Positions 61,465 through 64,000 of a DNA stretch of 64,000 nt are shown here, piece by piece. Each line of letters begins with the position of its first letter. The first letter of the stretch is position 1. The position numbers and the translations under genes are program-made. Where the stretch lies: contig NZ_LT838272.1 of the NCBI RefSeq assembly GCF_900176005.1, positions 1,073,587 through 1,137,586 of the forward strand, read 5' to 3'. The notes beneath the pieces are model-generated. The model worked only from the letters and a program-made list of their open reading frames with translations, was not told the origin of the DNA and did not search any database. This stretch comes from Thermanaeromonas toyohensis ToBE (GTDB taxonomy: Bacteria; Bacillota; DSM-521; Neomoorellales; Neomoorellaceae).

Positions 61465-61493
61465 ATTTTACCAAAGTTCTTTCCTTAACGCAA
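61465..61493 (-). promoter_or_regulatory. Probable promoter of rpmB
   Basis: On the minus strand TTGCGT and TAAAAT are separated by 17 bases, ending about 35 bases before the rpmB start. The -10 matches 5 of 6; the -35 is weak. Confidence 0.5.
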
Positions 61494-61509
61494 GGAGAGG
61501 GGAGGGAAA

Positions 61510-61803
61510 GTGTCGAAGATAGTATTTACCTCGGGGCAAAAGGGGTGTAGGGCAATGAAGGAGACCAAAAAGTTACAGGAACAAAAAGCAGAGGTTATAC
61601 CTTTTAAAATTACTAAAGATCTTTCCATCTTGGAAGTTTTACAAGCTTATCCAGAGGTGCGCTCCATTTTTATCCGCCATGGTATGGGGTGTCTAGAGTG
61701 TATGGGCGCTATGGCCGAAACCATCGAAACTGGAGCCCGGATGCATGGGATAGACCTAGAGGAGTTACTAGCTGACCTCAATAAGGCTATACAGAAAGGC
61801 TAA
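61510..61803 (+). CDS. DUF1858 domain protein
   Basis: A 97-residue protein with a DUF1858/ScdA-N-like domain at about 34-95: FKITKDLSILEVLQAYPEV, then RHGMGCLECMGA with the paired cysteines (CxxC) that mark the family, thought to bind a metal or redox centre. The first ~30 residues vary; ATG 61555 is an alternative start. GTG 61510 has GGGAGG closely upstream. It is read together with recG, 63 bases away. Confidence 0.8.
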   Translation: MSKIVFTSGQKGCRAMKETKKLQEQKAEVIPFKITKDLSILEVLQAYPEVRSIFIRHGMGCLECMGAMAETIETGARMHGIDLEELLADLNKAIQKG

Positions 61804-61866
61804 GCTAAAGACAAAAATTAAAGGGAGAGGGGTAAAAAGGGGGAACAAAAAAGCCTAGAATAGCTT

Positions 61867-63909
61867 ATGAATAGGCCGATAGCTCAAGTTAAGTATGTGG
61901 GCCATAAAAAAGCAATAAAACTTTCACACCTTGGTATTCATACCACTAGGGACCTTCTTTACCACTTTCCCCGGCGTTATGAGGATCGAAGGCAGCTTAA
62001 GCCTTTAAACCAATTGGTTCCTGGTGAAACTGTTACAGTAAGGGTTATGGTAGTGAGTTGGGAACAGAGGGAACTACGACCTAATCTCGTGCTGGTACGG
62101 GCTGAAGTTTCTGACGGTCACCATAGGGGTTATGCCCTTTGGTTTAACCAACCTTACATTAAGCGCCGGTTGCCTCCAGGGAGCCTGGTCCTCCTTACCG
62201 GGAAAGTTAGCCGCCGTTCTATTTTTCCGGAAATCCAAGTGGAGGAATATGAACTAGGGGATAGTGAAGGTTCAAGCCTAAACACAGGATATCTAGTCCC
62301 TTTTTATCCTTCCACAGCAGGGCTAACGCAGCAGTGGTTTCGGAAGGTGGTTTTTCAAGCCCTCAGTGAATCTCTTCCCTTTGTGGAGGAAACGTTACCC
62401 TTAAAATGGCGGGAAAGATATCGCCTGGTACCCTTATCCAAAGCTTTAAAGGATATCCACTTCCCCGCCGATGAAGAAGCTCTGCGTCAGGCAAGAAGAA
62501 GATTAATTTATGAGGAGTTATTGATATGGGAACTAGCTTTAGCCTTACATAATCATAAGCGGAGGATGGTTGCCCCAGGTATTGCCCATAGCCGAGATAA
62601 TACTTTAGTGGAAAGGTTTTTACGTAGTTTGCCTTTTTCTTTAACCAAAGCCCAGGAAAGGGTTATCCAAGAGATATTCGCTGATATGGAAGCCCCCCGT
62701 CCTATGGCCAGGCTCCTGCAAGGAGATGTGGGGTCGGGCAAGACTATTGTAGCTGCTGCGGCCTTACTTAAGGCGGCCGCTGGTGGCTGGCAAGGAGCCC
62801 TTATGGTACCTACGGAAGTGCTGGCTGAACAGCACTTCTTGACTTTTAAACGGCTGTTAGCCCCTTTAAGCTTACCTATAGCTTTACTTACTGGAAGCAC
62901 TAGCCGCAAAGATAGAGAGAAAATTTTGCTTGGCCTAGAAGACGGTTATATCTCTATAATTATTGGAACCCATGCCTTGATACAACAGGATGTAAACTTT
63001 AAAGCTTTAGGCCTTGCTGTCATCGATGAACAGCACCGCTTTGGTGTGCGCCAGCGGGCGGAGCTTTCCTCTAAAGGCTTCCTTCCCGATCTTCTGGTGA
63101 TGACTGCTACTCCTATTCCTCGAACTTTAGCCTTAGTAGCGTACGGCGACCTGGATGTGTCTCTGCTTGATGAGTTACCACCAGGGAGAAAACCTGTGCT
63201 AACCTATGTTTTAAGCGAAAGCCAGCGGCAGCAGGCCTACCGATTGATCGCCCGGGAGGTTTTAGCTGGTCGGCAGGCTTATATTGTCTGTCCTTTGATT
63301 GAGGAAAGTGAAGTTTTGGAAGCCGCGGCCGCTACCGCTAAGGCTCAAGAATTGCAGACAAAAGTATTTCCGGGATTTAGAATAGGTCTCCTTCATGGCC
63401 GAATGCGGCCCGCCGAGAAGGAAGAAATTATGGAGCGTTTTCGTCAAGGCGAAATCCAAATTTTGGTTTCGACTACAGTTATTGAAGTAGGAGTAGATAT
63501 ACCCAATGCTACAGTAATGATGATCGAAGGTGCTGAACGCTATGGGCTAGCCCAGTTACATCAGCTCCGAGGTCGGGTAGCCCGGAGCTACTACCAGGCT
63601 TATTGCTTTTTAGTTACAAGGAATAATGATGTTGAGGCGAAGCGCAGGCTTAAGGTATTGGTAGAAAACCACGATGGGTTTGCCATCGCCGAAGCTGATC
63701 TTAAGCTCCGCGGACCAGGGGAATTATTTGGTACCCGCCAACATGGATGGCCGGAATTTCGCTTAGCTGAATTTCCCCGCGATCTTAAGGTATTAGAGCA
63801 AGCAAGAAAGGATGCCCACTTCCTTATCTCTTCTGGATACCTTGACCAGCCCGAATTCGCCGTCTTAAAAGCGTTAGCTGAAAGCAAGATCCAGCAACTT
63901 AAGTTGTGA
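61867..63909 (+). CDS. recG: ATP-dependent DNA helicase RecG
   Basis: A 680-residue branch-migration helicase for recombination and fork reversal. Wedge/OB domain (about 10-150), Walker A LLQGDVGSGKT (about 279-289), DEQH box VIDEQHRFGVRQRA (about 384-397), TATPIPRTL, and QLHQLRGRVARS with the following TRG region. ATG 61867 has only a weak site but gives a standard length. It ends about 90 bases from the window edge; no terminator is evident there. Confidence 0.95.
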   Translation: MNRPIAQVKYVGHKKAIKLSHLGIHTTRDLLYHFPRRYEDRRQLKPLNQLVPGETVTVRVMVVSWEQRELRPNLVLVRAEVSDGHHRGYALWFNQPYIKRRLPPGSLVLLTGKVSRRSIFPEIQVEEYELGDSEGSSLNTGYLVPFYPSTAGLTQQWFRKVVFQALSESLPFVEETLPLKWRERYRLVPLSKALKDIHFPADEEALRQARRRLIYEELLIWELALALHNHKRRMVAPGIAHSRDNTLVERFLRSLPFSLTKAQERVIQEIFADMEAPRPMARLLQGDVGSGKTIVAAAALLKAAAGGWQGALMVPTEVLAEQHFLTFKRLLAPLSLPIALLTGSTSRKDREKILLGLEDGYISIIIGTHALIQQDVNFKALGLAVIDEQHRFGVRQRAELSSKGFLPDLLVMTATPIPRTLALVAYGDLDVSLLDELPPGRKPVLTYVLSESQRQQAYRLIAREVLAGRQAYIVCPLIEESEVLEAAAATAKAQELQTKVFPGFRIGLLHGRMRPAEKEEIMERFRQGEIQILVSTTVIEVGVDIPNATVMMIEGAERYGLAQLHQLRGRVARSYYQAYCFLVTRNNDVEAKRRLKVLVENHDGFAIAEADLKLRGPGELFGTRQHGWPEFRLAEFPRDLKVLEQARKDAHFLISSGYLDQPEFAVLKALAESKIQQLKL

Positions 63910-64000
63910 ATTTTTTTCTTTACTTTAGATAAACTAAATTAAAGGGCATCGATAACCCCCAAAAGTAGTGTAGGTACAAAAAGTTAGTGTATATAGACAA

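Overview
The window looks like chromosomal DNA of an anaerobic, spore-forming-lineage Firmicute (class Clostridia), most like the Moorella/Thermanaeromonas group. This is inferred from gene content and order, not from a database search. The pointers are: a PyrR-attenuated pyr operon; RemA-Gmk-RpoZ-CoaBC-MetK-PriA-Def-Fmt order; the LL-diaminopimelate aminotransferase route; an RqcH-type NFACT protein; DUF116 and YugP-type proteins; many TTG/GTG starts with strong AGGAGG sites; and an FmdE-family protein.

Layout. 1-6.8 kb: small membrane protein, YteA/DksA-type zinc protein, thiD, lspA-rluD, a coiled-coil protein, a divergent two-gene ABC exporter and tatA. 6.8-13.0 kb: an accessory island. 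It starts with a gene-less stretch carrying an array of 11-bp-spaced direct repeats. A PTS operon of the ascorbate (Ula/Sga) type follows: PRD regulator with EIIB-like and EIIA domains, EIIB, EIIC, HPr and a 5' stump of ptsI. An ISL3-family insertion sequence with clear ends and a frameshifted transposase closes it. 13.0-14.8 kb: a consensus promoter and structured leader/terminator ahead of a methyltransferase and an FmdE-like protein. 14.9-23.2 kb: pyrR, pyrB, pyrC, carA, carB and pyrF with two PyrR attenuators. 23.1-35.5 kb: rqcH, a Ca2+-type P-ATPase, dapF, dapL, yicC, remA, gmk, rpoZ, coaBC, metK, a LysE-type exporter and tRNA-Thr. 35.6-42.5 kb: priA, def, fmt, DUF116, yugP-like and rsmB. 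42.5-44.8 kb: an agr-type quorum-sensing locus with a split AgrC-like receptor, AgrB and a 44-residue AgrD. 44.9-53.9 kb: rlmN, fhaA, fhaB, prpC, ftsW/rodA, pbpA, prkC, rsgA and rpe, a cell-wall growth and Ser/Thr-kinase cluster. 53.9-55.4 kb: a KaiC/RAD55-like ATPase and a YjbQ protein. 55.5-61.2 kb: FMN riboswitch and ribD-ribE-ribBA-[IS110-family element]-ribH. 61.2-63.9 kb: rpmB, a DUF1858 protein and recG.

How the genes work together. Most of the window is housekeeping in tightly packed operons with ATGA/TGATG overlaps: pyrimidine synthesis, DAP/lysine and peptidoglycan precursors, translation start and ribosome maturation, and riboflavin. The least ordinary parts are the agr locus, whose predicted signal ring has no cysteine and would close through serine; the IS110-family element, which carries a structured 176-nt tail suited to a bridge/seek RNA and splits the rib operon; and the PTS island, which has lost its Enzyme I. 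Two copies of an AAGTGGAG-type repeat array in gene-less stretches 28.7 kb apart also have no explanation in the annotated genes.
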